Of a stretch of 64,000 nucleotides of DNA, positions 24,128 through 35,098 are shown one piece after another (position 1 is the first letter of the stretch; each line of letters begins with the position of its first letter). The position numbers and the translations under genes are program-made. Source of the DNA: Nageia nagi (taxonomy: Eukaryota > Pinophyta); contig JBITNC010000001.1 of NCBI GenBank assembly GCA_050084985.1, positions 59,024,001 through 59,088,000 of the forward strand. Reading direction: 5' to 3'. Below the pieces are notes generated by a model, which had not been told where the DNA came from, made no database searches, and saw only the letters and a list, made by a program, of their open reading frames with translations.

Positions 24128-25040
24128 TCAAGAGTCCTCTAGATCATCAATATCCTTATTAGAAGTAGATTCATCAGGAAGTTCATTAAAATTTATATCT
24201 ATTGAAATGAATATTGCTTTATAGGTTGGAGAGTAGAGCTTGTATCCTCTATGATAGCTATCATAACCCATAAAGATACATTTTTTAGCTCTTTTTTCCA
24301 ACTTTTTCCTTTTCTTAAAAACAATGTAGGAGAATGCTTCACAACCAAACACCCTAAGATGAGAAATGTTAGGTTTTCTTCCTGACCATGCCTCAAAAGG
24401 AGTTTTACTTTGAATGGCTTTTGTGGAACACCTATTCAAGGTGTGAATAATAGTGCTCATAGCTTCACCCTATAAGAATTTAGGAAGATTACCCAACATG
24501 CATCTAGCCATGTCCATAATTGTTCTATTTTTCCTTTCAACAATATCATTCTACTGAGGAGTGTATGGAATTGTAAACTACCTCTTGATTCTATACTTGG
24601 CATAATAGTTATTGAACTCATTGCTATTATATTCTTCTCCATTATCTAATCTCAACATCTTGACATTAAGATTATTTTGATTCTCAACAAAGGCCTTAAA
24701 AACCTTAAAACTCTCAAATGTTTGATACTTGTGCTCAAGTAGATACCTAAAGGTCATCCTACTAAAATCATCAATGAAGGTTAAGATGTAAGATGCTCCT
24801 ACAAGCAATTTAGTCTAAAATAGATCCATAAAATCTGAATGCACAAGTTGAAGGGGTTGAGATGCTCTTGCTACCTTATCATTTTCAAACTTTTGTCTAT
24901 GCATCTTACCAAGAATGCACTTTTTGCATAGACCAACCAAAGCAAAAATTGAAGGCAAACCTTCCATAAGTTATTGGTCTTTCATGACTTGAATACTCTT
25001 TTGGTTAAGGTGCCCTAAATGAGGGTGCCAAAGATTACCT
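24128..25040 (-). pseudogene. copia integrase with zinc-binding pre-integrase region
   Basis: Integrase inserts the cDNA into host DNA. The zinc-binding part ends in CKKCILGKMHRQKF (about 24935-24890). The catalytic core includes HSDFMDLF, YILTFIDDFSRM, RLDNGEEYNSNEF and VERKNRTIMDMARC, supplying the D, D and E positions. The downstream core reads RCSTKAIQSKTPFEAWSGRK, LRVFGCEAFSY and KKCIFMGYDSYHRGYKLYSP, the hallmark copia integrase C-terminal region. Stops after the second Asp block and near 24460 break the frame. Confidence 0.92.
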
Positions 25041-25484
25041 TTAGAACACACATTATAATTAAGACACATCTTTGATGGAACTTGATCCATAATATAAAGG
25101 TTATCTTTCATAGATCCTTTAACCAAAGTGGCAAGTTCTTTCGTAATGCACTAGAATTGAGAGTCAAACTCAAAAGAGTACCTTTTTCTAGCAACTTGGA
25201 TTATGAAGAGAAGGTTCATCATTAACTTAGAAACATTGAGAACATTTTCAAAAACATTTTGATGACTCAACACACTCTCAATTCCTTAGACTTCAAGGGT
25301 ATAGTTATCACCTATCACAACTGCATCCTTTTTATACTTGTGAAAGTTCTCAAATTTTTTCTTTTTAAAGCATAGGTGATTAGTGCAACCATAGTCAATA
25401 ATCCATTTAGATGAAAAAGAGTGAGACATAGAGTATAATGTCATAACAAAACTAGCATGAATATTTCCTTTCCTTTGTAGTTCT

Positions 25485-26382
25485 TTATATTTCCATTACC
25501 TTTATTCTTTTCCTCTCTTTTCTTTCTGTATCAATCAAATTCTTTGTGACCTTGAATGCCATAATAGTTACAATTACCATCAAACTTTTTTTTAGGATAA
25601 GGAGTGTTTGCTTTGCCTTTTCCATCTTTTTTCTTGAAATGATTATTGTTGCCATTATTCCTACTATTATAGTTGTTTCTATTATTCCTACTACTATTTT
25701 AGCCATTGCCTCTCTTTTCAAACCTTTTGAAGGAAGAAGGATAAGATTTCTTTTGATGGTTGAACTTCTTCTTGAAAGGAGTTTTGGTTACTTCAAGAGC
25801 AATGTTATTATCCTTAAGAGAAAAAATAAACACCTTATTGTTAAGGGTTTTCTTATGCTTCAAAAGGTGTCTTGAAAGGTTCTCAAGGGAGAAGAGTTAT
25901 TCATCATCAAGTCTTGTTTCCATAACCATTACAAAGTTTCCAAAGTTTTAAGAAAGGCTTTGAAGAATGATGAAGACCATGAACTCATCATTAATCCAAT
26001 TGCACCCATAAGTAACAAGTTGGGTCCTTAGGTCAATGATTTTGTTTAAGTAGATAGCCATATTTTCATCTTCCCCTTGACAAGATTGAAGCAACTTTTA
26101 AAGAATGGTAAACCTTCTTAAAAAGTTTGAACCAAGGTACATTTGTTTAAGCTTATCTCACACTTCTTTTACTGAGGTTGAAAAGAAAATTATTAGTAGC
26201 ACATCATTTGAAATTACATGGTAAATCATGGAGGTTGCCAACTCATTCTTTGTGTTGTAAGTCTCTAGTTGCTTCTCATCTATAGGAGGTACAAGGTTCT
26301 TATTCATTGTTTGCCAAAGCTTCCTTGCTTGCAATTGAGCTCTCATCCAAGGTTCCAAATCCCATAGTTGGAACCATTAAGA
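25485..26382 (-). pseudogene. copia gag (UBN2-type) with zinc knuckle
   Basis: Gag packages element RNA. It starts near 26382 with NGSNYGIWNL, the usual 'N..NY..W' opening. An open piece (26358-26158) reads MRAQLQARKLWQTMNK, SMIYHVISNDVLLIIF and TSVKEVWDKL. Later frames give KQMYLGSNFLRRFTIL and a nucleocapsid with a degraded CCHC-like knuckle (GIQGHK) at about 25560. Several frameshifts and stops are present. Between gag and the integrase, 25041-25484 should hold the protease, which I cannot read clearly. Confidence 0.85.
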
Positions 26383-29300
26383 ATGTGTTTAGATAAAAAG
26401 ATTCTCTCATTTGCTACATAAGAATATGAAATAATAAGCATGTAGTTTTAATAAACAATATTAAATGTTAAATTTTAACCAAGTAAATAATACATGTTAC
26501 ATTTAACACTAAAGACATGCTTGATTGGATTCACAAGTGCAAATATTTTATAATTCAAATAATAACCCATGTACCCAAACATATTTCTCATCTCAAGAAA
26601 TGTAGATGTAGAGTGAATTATTGAAGCTTATTTTCTTATCTAAAATTAGGTCTTCACTTGGATTCCCACACAAGAGGAGCCTAGGTCCTACCAATCCTCA
26701 AGCAATTCCCCTTGGGTAGCAATATATTCTCATAAGGAGAAGTACTAGCTATTTTCCAAGGTTTAGACATTTATTGGATCAGCCAAATTATTAATTTTGA
26801 TTAGGCTTCAAGTTTTCCTCTTAGATTATTAGGATAATCCTTGAATGGATGTGCAGACATGTGGTATCACTACACACATGCTTTCCACCTAATAGAGTTA
26901 TGTCCAAATCAATAGAGGACTTAGGGGTAATTAAGAAGTACAAACTTTTTACCACTTGGATTGTTAGACTTAAAGGCTCTAGTTTGCTTTCTCACCTCAT
27001 GGCTCCCCCAACATGTCATGTTGAAGAATGTACATGTGGATATGTTCATTTTAGAGGTTTACTCATATCAATATTTGCATTTTTATTTGTATAAGCAAAA
27101 AATAAAAACATAAAGTAAGGAGCATAAATAAAATATCATCCATTCAATTTGAAACCTAAGTGTTTAATAGATTTTGTTTACCAACCCCTAAAGGACATCT
27201 TTATATCATTCCTATTTTTGCATAAGTTTATTTATTAACTTTGCATAAAGAATAAATAATTAAGCATAAACTAAATACTCAAGCATAAACATGCATAACT
27301 TGAAGATATCCCATCAAATATACCATGCAACATTCCCATAACTTGCATAAGGAAGTAATAAGCATCATCACTTAAGTAATAAACATACATTATTCCAACT
27401 TCAGTACTAAGTATGCATTATTCCAACTTATGTACTAAGCATGCATTATTATTTTAACTTAAAATTTTTAAGTTCTAAGCATAAGCATGCATTATTGACT
27501 TAAAAAATCTAAATCCTTAAAAATTTTAAAGTAAAAGAATTTCACAAATATTCCCCCCTCCTTTTATTTTAAATTAATATTTAGGCAATATGATAAGTAC
27601 TTGAAATTTTTTTAAGTAATTTCAAATGTACTTTTACTTAAAGGTAAAAAAAATACCTATAATAATATCATAAAAAAAAGAATTATGCATTTTAATTTTT
27701 AACACTTAGTAAGCAATGATGATGATAAATACTTCTAGGAATTACCTTTTAATGTCAAGTAAAAAATTAATTTTGACATTAAAATATACTTAAGTAAAAT
27801 ATCTCAAGTAAAATATATTCCCCAAAAATTGACATATTTGAAAAAATAAACACTTTGAATCAACCATTAATGCATTTTTCTTCTAAGCACACTAAGTCAT
27901 TAAGGCACATCAAATTCCCTTAAACATTCCAAGCATTTAAAGTAGGTAGTAATGATGATAAGTTTTCTTGCAAGCAACAAAAAAATAAATGTACCAACTA
28001 GATCATTAAATGAGAGCCCCCTAAGTTGCTTGAAAAAAGAGACGTACAAGCAACCCAAAAAAAACTTTAGAGAAGGAAAAAAAATTAAATGAACCTCATT
28101 AAAGGGAAACATGTCAAAGGGGTAGTTGAAAAAAAATAAGACTAGCATCACCACTAGTGAGGATGCACGAGGAGCAACATGCATAGGTGAGATAGAAGAA
28201 AAACAAAGACTGCATGTGATGGGAAGCACAAAGTAGTTGTACATAAGAAATCACATGAGGGGGATGGGAGGTCACTACAGGGCCATGATAAGACTGACAA
28301 GTGATAGTAGGTCTAAGGGTTTGTGATGGAGGAGATTCAGATGGAAAAGGGTTGATAGCAAGCCATGAAGGGAGAAAAAATCATGTCATGAGAAATTGGG
28401 CCACCATCACTACCATGTAGTCAGACAAAGGGAATAGTTGAGTACCTTAAGCAACCATGAGATAGGGGTGCCACCATCGCATGGAGGAAAAGGTAGGTTG
28501 GCAATTTCCTATGCTAAGCTAGTAGAGAGTGTTAAAAGCATAAGGGAGGTCGATGGTGGGTAAGAGGATAACAAGGGAGAGAGCCAAGCTTTGAGAGGGA
28601 GAGGGAAAAGGCCAAGGAGGGCCATGCAATCATGAGAGGGGGAGGTGCAAGGGGTCCCTGATAGCAGCCAGTAGGAGCATGGAGAAGAGAGTCGAGCAAC
28701 AAGAGGGAGAGGGAAAGGGCCAAGAAGGGCCATGCAACCACAAGAGGAGGGAGGTGCAAGGGGTCCCTTATAATAGCTAGAGGAGCATGGAGGAGAGAGC
28801 CACATAAATAATAGCCAAAAGAATTTTTGAATTTTGAGATTGTCATAAAAAAAAAAAATGATTATAAAAATTTCCCTTTTGATTTTGCATACTACAAATA
28901 TAGTTAATTATTAGAAACATTTTTTTTAAAATGTGTAAATAATTTTCTCATCATTTTTTTAAATGAGAGTTAATTGTAAATATACTATCCTTTTAAATAG
29001 GTATAAAAAATGATTTATCTCTTAAAAAAATCAAACTATGTGTGAGAATAATAAACGTAAAAAAATTGAGAGCTATTCCTTTTTAATCAACAATAAATGG
29101 CTTAGAAAATATTACAATTTTTATATACTAATATCTTTAATTAACAACATGCTCACTAGAGGTTAGTATAACAAAAAATGCATCATATTTCTACTTTTAG
29201 CCATATTTTACAAAAATAAAAGGAACTAACACATAAATAATAACATGTTAGTATTAAAAATGCAAAATTCCAATAATAACCAAGAAGGAAAGATATTATA

Positions 29301-29434
29301 CCTTCTCTTACTTTTACCTCAACAATGAAGTGAAGAGATGAGGAATGAAGATCACCAAGTTGTAGAAGAAAATCTTCCACACCAATAAAAAGAACATTCA
29401 TACCAAGGATGTGAAGAGGAGCTTCCAAGGAGTT
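26383..29434 (-). other. Unusually long copia leader, possibly an intron
   Basis: About 3 kb separates the primer site from gag, against tens to a few hundred bases in typical copia elements. A donor-like GAG/GTAAAAG is at about 29318 on the minus strand, just after a short open leader peptide frame. It contains a 124 bp tandem duplication (28590-28800) rich in GGGAGAGGGA and AGGTGCAAGGGGTCCC. No other gene is recognised. It could be a leader intron, captured DNA or an unrecognised insertion. Confidence 0.45.
28590..28800. repeat. Two-copy tandem repeat, about 124 bp
   Basis: Both copies contain GAGAGGGAGAGGGAAA, GGCCAAGAAGGGCCATGCAA or a close variant, AGGTGCAAGGGGTCCCT and GGAGCATGGAG. The two Pro/Leu/Ser-rich minus-strand frames here (28509-28846) follow from this repeat and are not treated as genes. 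Confidence 0.8.
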
Positions 29435-29446
29435 TTGATACCAAGT
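29435..29446 (-). other. copia primer-binding site
   Basis: On the minus strand, just inside the 5' LTR, the sequence reads CTTGGTATCAAAACTCC. This matches the start (TGGTATCA) of the plant initiator-Met tRNA site. Confidence 0.8.
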
Positions 29447-29950
29447 TGAAGGAACTAACACTAATAAGATAATTCCTAAACAACTAAGATCTCTTGAAAG
29501 CTCATAATAAACATCTAACAAACTCACAAATAAGATAATCTCACAAAGTAACTCAAGAAGTAAAGTGGTTCCTCCAACTAGGAGTACATCCACTAACTAT
29601 ATCTTTACTTCAATCACAAATACAACTCTCTTACAATCCTCCTAATCTCAACTCCTACACTTCTATCCTATAGCATAACTTTACTTCACAAATTGGTGTT
29701 TTATTACAAAGAGGGAGCCTTCTATTTATAGGCCAAATCCTGCTTTGATTCACCCTTTTATCCAATGTACACAAGCATGATATGCACATTCTTTTACCCA
29801 AGGGGCATGCTCATGACATGGAGTGTAGGACAAGTTACATTAAATATTCACTTAAATACTTAAGGTATCAAATGATACCTTAAGTATTAGTGAACTTACA
29901 TAGAAGATTTATATACAAACCTTTACAATAATACATTATACATTCCAACA
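29447..29950 (-). repeat. copia 5' LTR
   Basis: Partner of 21160-21665. Differences are scattered point changes and a few small indels, so the copia element is younger than its nest-1 host but not recent. Confidence 0.93.
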
Positions 29951-30840
29951 TGTGCTAAACCAAAAAGTGTTTTATGGTCATAAAAATCTATTATTGGTAT
30001 GCCCTATTTTAGAAGATAAAATATAACAGCAAATTGTAAACTTTTTGAAACTAATATTTTATCTTTTGCTTTTTATATTGTTACTCCAATTTGATCGTGA
30101 ATTTGTTTTTCTTCCAACATATTGTTATATTCAGTTTCACATTTCTTATGGAAACATTTAGTCTCATTCTTTACTATTTATTTTTTTCTAACTATTCCAT
30201 CTTGGTATATTATTTTCACATATACCTTTCCATAATATTTTTCAATTGTATCATATTTGAGTTGCATCTTTGATCCCTTCCTAATTTCCAAGAATAAATC
30301 TTACATTTACATTTTGTTGGTGGGTCACCATTCTCATGAAGCATAGGGACAATGAATGAAAATTATGATGATCATTCCTCCTTAAATGATCTTCCAATAG
30401 ACCAATGACTTTATTTTTTCTTGGCTTTTTATGAAGCATTACTAGTAGATTTAGGTTTTTGTATTTTTTTTTATCTTTATCAAATTTGATATTTTGAATT
30501 TCAATAGGAGTTTTAGGAGCTATAGTAGCTGTATTGGGTTCAAAATCTATGCATTTATGGTTCAAAATACTATCATTTTCATGCATATCATCATCAAATA
30601 TTTCTTCAAGTGATGGGATATCAGGATTGACATAGTTATCAACATTATTTTCAAGTTGTCTCATATCAAGATTAGTTGTATTTTGAAAAATATCTTCAAG
30701 TGGTGGCATATTTGGATTTATAAAATTTTCAGAAATATATTCAATTGTCTACTTATTTGGATCAATAATTTTCTCTAAAATATCCTCATGTAATGGCAAA
30801 TTAGGATCAACTATGTTTTCTACATACAAGTATATTCCTA
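29951..30840 (-). pseudogene. hAT-type transposase, N-terminal portion, with acidic repeat region
   Basis: Reading toward the copia insertion, 30070-29951 gives KAKDKILVSKSLQFAVIFYL and GIPIIDFYDHKTLFGLA, which fits the part of a DUF4371-type hAT protein just upstream of the block at 21159. Further upstream (30175-30090) is a Cys/His cluster, TKCFHKKCETEYNNM. 30840-30281 is a mostly open frame with repeats of the type DP.(L/M/I)P..E(D/E)I: NLPLHEDIL, NMPPLEDIF, DIPSLEEIF, then a basic tail (DHLRRNDHHNFHSLSL). A frameshift near 30230 joins the two. Whether the repeat region belongs to the transposase is uncertain. Confidence 0.45.
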
Positions 30841-31194
30841 AGTATATGATGACTAAACCATTATTAAACTATTGATATGTAAAGGCAAAAGAATAAGTGA
30901 TTACATAAAGGAACCTGTAAAAATATTATTATTGGATTTTGATGCTTGCTCGCATGTGAAATGCTTTTCAATTTTTTATTTAACAATCTGATTAGTCCTA
31001 CTTCTTTCCCAATTTTCCAAAAAGCACCATTCCTCAAAGATCAGATTCTACAATTGATCATAAATGAGTGTCTGCAATATCCAAAAAAATTGGAATTTGC
31101 TAATAAAAAAATAGATTGTGAAGTTCATCTTACAATTGAATTACTCTACCTAATGAGAATCTTCAATACAACAAGGAAAGCATCTTCAATTTTA
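30841..31194. other. Stretch without a recognised gene
   Basis: An 88-codon + strand frame (30946-31212) overlaps it but has no recognisable motif and runs into the repeat array. Confidence 0.4.
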
Positions 31195-31700
31195 ATAGAT
31201 GAGCATCTGTAATTTTTAAAATGAGCATTTATAATTTTGCAAAGATAAGCATTTATAATTTCACAAAGATGATCATTTGTAATATTGCATAAATGAGCAT
31301 CTGTAATATTGATAAGATGAGCATCCACAATATTGCATAGATGAGTGTATGTAATTTTGCAAACATGAGCATCTATAATATTGATAGATAAGCATCTACA
31401 ATATTACTTAGACAAGCATCTGCAATGTTGCATTGATAAGCATCTCAAATTTTTCGTAGATGAGTGAATGCAAATTTACACTAACAAGTAGCTCTAATTT
31501 GTTATAAATGAGCACCTTCAATCCCACATAGATGAGCATCTTCAATTATTTACTAATGAGTGTCTTTAATTTTTCACAAGTGAGCATATTCAATTATACA
31601 CAATGAGCATTGTAAATATCACATAGTCAAGCATCTCCAATAGAACATTATCAAGCATATGAAATAAAGCATTACTAAGCATCTACAATCACTCCTAAAT
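31195..31700. repeat. GATGAGCATC array D
   Basis: About 20 units of roughly 24 bp such as GATGAGCATCTGTAATTTTG.AAA, many degraded. The core is one base from the palindrome of arrays A-C. It sits on the far side of the hAT pseudogene from array C, so the hAT element may have inserted into one larger array. Confidence 0.85.
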
Positions 31701-33174
31701 GAGCATCTTGGAGAATTTAGAAAATTGAAATCATATATCTAACCAATATAATAAACTTTATATATAGGGTATAATTGGTGATTTCATGGGGAATTTTTTT
31801 ATTTTTATTTTCCAGGCAATTGCTTGCAAGTGTATAGGAGGTATAGGTGGCTATTTGCACTTATCTTTATAAAAAAATATAAAATATTGGGGAGATGACC
31901 CATGATTGTTTTGGTATTGAAAAATTCAAGCTAAATGGTGCAATATCCAAAGTCTAATTTTTGAAATATTTTAACTTTAAAAAACCTAATATTAGCCTAT
32001 TAGTGAATATTCACCACTATGCATATCATTGCTGAAATGTAGTGTCTTAATACCAATTGAATATGCTCTTTTTTTTTTAATAATCAATTTTACCATTTTA
32101 ACATTGTTAAGAGCATGATTATAGTGAAATTATGGATTCTTTAAATATCAATAATGCTCTCATGGTTTTAATAGTTCAAAATGGTTAACATTGTGCTTAT
32201 ATGACTTATATGTAGATCAAATATATATAAGATCAAAATGAATCAAATTAGTACTTATATGGAAAATGTTATGATGTTATTTCATGGTTTCTATGATGCC
32301 AAATGTTATTAATTGCTCTTAATTTATTATGATTAAAGTTTGTAGATTTGATATTACTATTTCCATTTTGTTAAAATGTGTCTACTACAAATTCATTGCA
32401 AATAGGGCATGTTACAAATCCTCAAATATCTATTTGAAAATACCATTATTTTACAAATATGCATTGTAATAGAAATTTAGAACAAAATTGTAAAATATAT
32501 GGTTACAAAATTTTGTGAAACTAACGCTATCAACAATGTTATTATACTTTGAAAATCTATAAATTTAATCAATGAAATGAAACCAAATGTGCTAAATTGA
32601 TAAGTAAGACCAATGGATATTTGAAAATTGTGTATTTTTTATGAAATTCAAATGAAATTACCTCAATTAATGATAAAAATTTAGTGTTATGCTAACAAAT
32701 GTGTTCTAGGACATTATCACTCCAAGTAAAATCTCTCATAAATTACAGGTTATCCAAGCTTGAGGCATCAAAGGACCTCATCATCTTGATAATAATGGTT
32801 CAATAGAACTATGTGTCTCAATGATCACAGTGACATAATAGATATTATATTTATTTCATCCTTGCTCTTTAAATTAATTATTCTTTCATTAGAGGTGGTC
32901 TATATGGGTATTACATTAGATTGTTCTCAAAAAGATATTATATAGGAGAGTAGGACCCGAATAGAGGTACTCTCCTCATACATGGATTTTGATTTTTGGC
33001 TTGATTCCTAAAGAAGCTAGAGGAAGTGGAAATAAAATACTAAAAGGGTGTATAAGACATATTAAACTCAACATATCAATCAAAAAAGGGATGTCCATTT
33101 TACTATTGAAATTTTTTTTCTCTTCTTTAAACTTCTTTGGATTATGCAATTTCAATGCTTTTCATTTTATATCC
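31701..33174. other. 3' untranslated region of nest-1 element
   Basis: AT-rich with no coding signal. A plus-strand frame at 32989-33201 only runs up to the 3' LTR and is not convincing. Confidence 0.5.
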
Positions 33175-33188
33175 AAAGAGGAGGAAAA
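33175..33188 (+). other. Polypurine tract of nest-1 element
   Basis: AAAGAGGAGGAAAA is 14 uninterrupted purines directly abutting the TGTAGA start of the right LTR. This is where plus-strand cDNA priming occurs in LTR retroelements. Confidence 0.8.
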
Positions 33189-33899
33189 TGTAGATGCCTA
33201 AAACTAATTTATTATTTATTTTATAAATCATATTTAGAATTCCTAAATGACTTCTTGTAATATTATAAATGTCAAGATAAAGTTGCTATTACAATGCAAT
33301 ACGATGTGTTATATTAAATGCTATATTACTTATCATGGTTCATATTATAAAGTATCTTGAATATAAAAATGATTATATTAGTCCTAGAGGCTAGCCTTCA
33401 CTTCTTTCCATGTCTTTGTAGGTTATATATGCAAGTGGAATATGTTGACCTGCATATATTAAAACTCTTTTATATGACAAGATCTTTGATAGATGGTTGT
33501 CTGCTGCAATCTTCATCAAGAAATAATCTCTCAATGCCACCTATTATGAGAAATTGTTATACTCTAGGATTTTTGAACTTTTTATGAACTTCATAATTTT
33601 GCACATTTAATGCTATTAATGGCATGCATATTGAGGATTGAGGATTCCATATTTTGGTAGCCAAGGGTATTGATTCATGCATATGAATATTCATTAAGAT
33701 CTCACCTCAAATTTGATCCCAATCCTTTCAAGATTCATTTCCATTTACTTTTGAGGAATTTACATACACTTCATATTAGGTACATGCTTTCCATGTATAT
33801 TTATAATATTTGATATAGTGTACATAAATATCTCTTCTTATATTGTAGATCATTTTATTTATTATGTATATTCATATTTTACATAATTTAGAGTCTACA
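33189..33899 (+). repeat. 3' LTR of nest-1 element
   Basis: 711 bp, beginning TGTAGATGCCTAAAA and ending GAGTCTACA, followed by TGAAA. It is homologous to 7334-8025 throughout. Confidence 0.8.
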
Positions 33900-34059
33900 T
33901 GAAACATTTCTTTTAATCTAATAAGAAAATGATTGTTACCATAAGTTCCCCTTTTCCTACATTATTATCTAATTCTAAAAGTACTAAGCACACACATCCA
34001 CACATCCGATTCAATTATTATGGGAATCTTGATAATTAAGTTTAAATATTCCTCATGAT

Positions 34060-34480
34060 AGCTTACATGACTAAGAAGGTTAATAATGCTTGTCCAATTA
34101 TTCATCCCAAGAATAATGTAATAAAATCAATTCATGATGCAAAGAAGTAGATTACATATAAAGGTTATGCTATCAAGGTTGATTCCTAAAAGCTTCACTA
34201 GATCAAATAGTTTGAAGGGCATCCTTGTTATAACCATGGGTAATATATCCTCTAACCATTGCATTCTATGAAACTATTTTTGTATAATGCATCTTATCAA
34301 ATAATTCTTGATCCTTGTGTATTCATCCATATTTTACATAGAGGGTATTCAAAAAATAATATTCAATCAAGAACCATTTTTAACTACTCCTTGATGGATG
34401 TTCATACCTTCTTGAAGAGATCCCATTGTGTGATACGCTGAAATAGTGTTTTCAAAGGCTTCAAATTTAGCTTTACACTT
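34060..34480 (-). pseudogene. PPR protein gene remnant
   Basis: The minus strand reads SLQEGMNIHQGVVKNGS (34440-34370), then ELFDKMHYTKIVS, one stop where Trp is expected, NAMVRGYITHGYNKDALQT (34310-34215). This is the repeating unit of plant PLS-class PPR proteins, which bind organellar RNA. It is related to the pieces at 6.2 and 53.9 kb. Stops and a frameshift make it a pseudogene. No organelle-targeting region or DYW end was seen. Confidence 0.65.
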
Positions 34481-35093
34481 GAAAATTGCATGCACTTAAA
34501 ATTCTTTAGACACTTTTAGAAAATACATTTTGTGCATATATTGGTATTATTACAAATCATGAGATTGCATCTAGATGAAGTTATGATAATAATTGCACAT
34601 GAAAGAAGCCCATATCTATTTATTTATAATTATTTTTATTATATATTATAAAAAAATTAGGCTTAAAAGTACCATTAAGGATTTAAATATTTATGCAATT
34701 TGACTAGTTGAAATAAAGTTGCAAAGAGATTATGCATGGATCTTTGCCTGCTTGAAATACAACTACAAGATCATAGTAGCCAAAGATTTTTCTAGAAAAA
34801 TATTAAGATCCATTTTCATATGAAATACCCTTTATTCAATCAATAATAATTAACAAATAAGAATTATCAATCCTTTAAGTGGTGAAAATATTTGAAATTA
34901 TTTACAATATGTCCTACTACATTCATAACTTGGGGAAGTTTCCTATATTTTTAATGTGATCTATTTACCAAAAAAAGTTGAATCTATCATCATTTCACAT
35001 ATATTTTTTATTTGATTCATATACAAATTCTATTTAGTCCAATATATGAATTTTATAGGCATAAAGCAAACAAGTCCACAAATACCAACTACA
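34481..35093. other. AT-rich stretch without a gene
   Basis: No features seen. It ends at the ATGTT flanking the minus-strand LTR element. Confidence 0.5.
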
Positions 35094-35098
35094 ATGTT

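Larger units (their letters stand above)
21160..29950 (-). mobile_element. Ty1/copia LTR retrotransposon, nested in the hAT pseudogene
   Basis: The LTRs are 21160-21665 and 29447-29950 (506 and 504 bp), read on the minus strand from TGTTAGAATG or TGTTGGAATG to a CA end. The right LTR is the 5' LTR: an initiator-Met-like primer site lies just inside it, and a purine tract lies just inside the left one. Gag, integrase, reverse transcriptase and RNase H follow in copia order, all with stops. Insertion into the hAT gene is supported because that protein continues across it. The flanks CTTGC and TGTGC agree at only 3 of 5 bases. Confidence 0.9.
7329..33904 (+). mobile_element. Old composite LTR retrotransposon (nest 1) with gag and antisense PMD gene
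   Basis: Two related LTRs, 7334-8025 and 33189-33899, both start TGTAGATGCCTAAAA and end TCTACA. The base flanks match: TGAAA at 7329-7333 and TGAAA at 33900-33904, as expected for a 5 bp target duplication. A primer-binding site follows the left LTR and a 14-base pure purine tract precedes the right one. Inside are a decayed gag, an antisense PMD gene, repeat arrays, a sense cargo gene, a hAT-type pseudogene and a nested copia element. Without the copia element it is about 17.8 kb, large for this class. No reverse transcriptase or integrase of its own is visible. An alternative is two separate insertions whose flanks agree by chance. Confidence 0.7.

Noticed and set aside
28509-28846. Pro/Leu/Ser-rich minus-strand proteins
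   Set aside because: Two overlapping frames arise from a two-copy GC-richer tandem repeat in the copia leader. No family resemblance.
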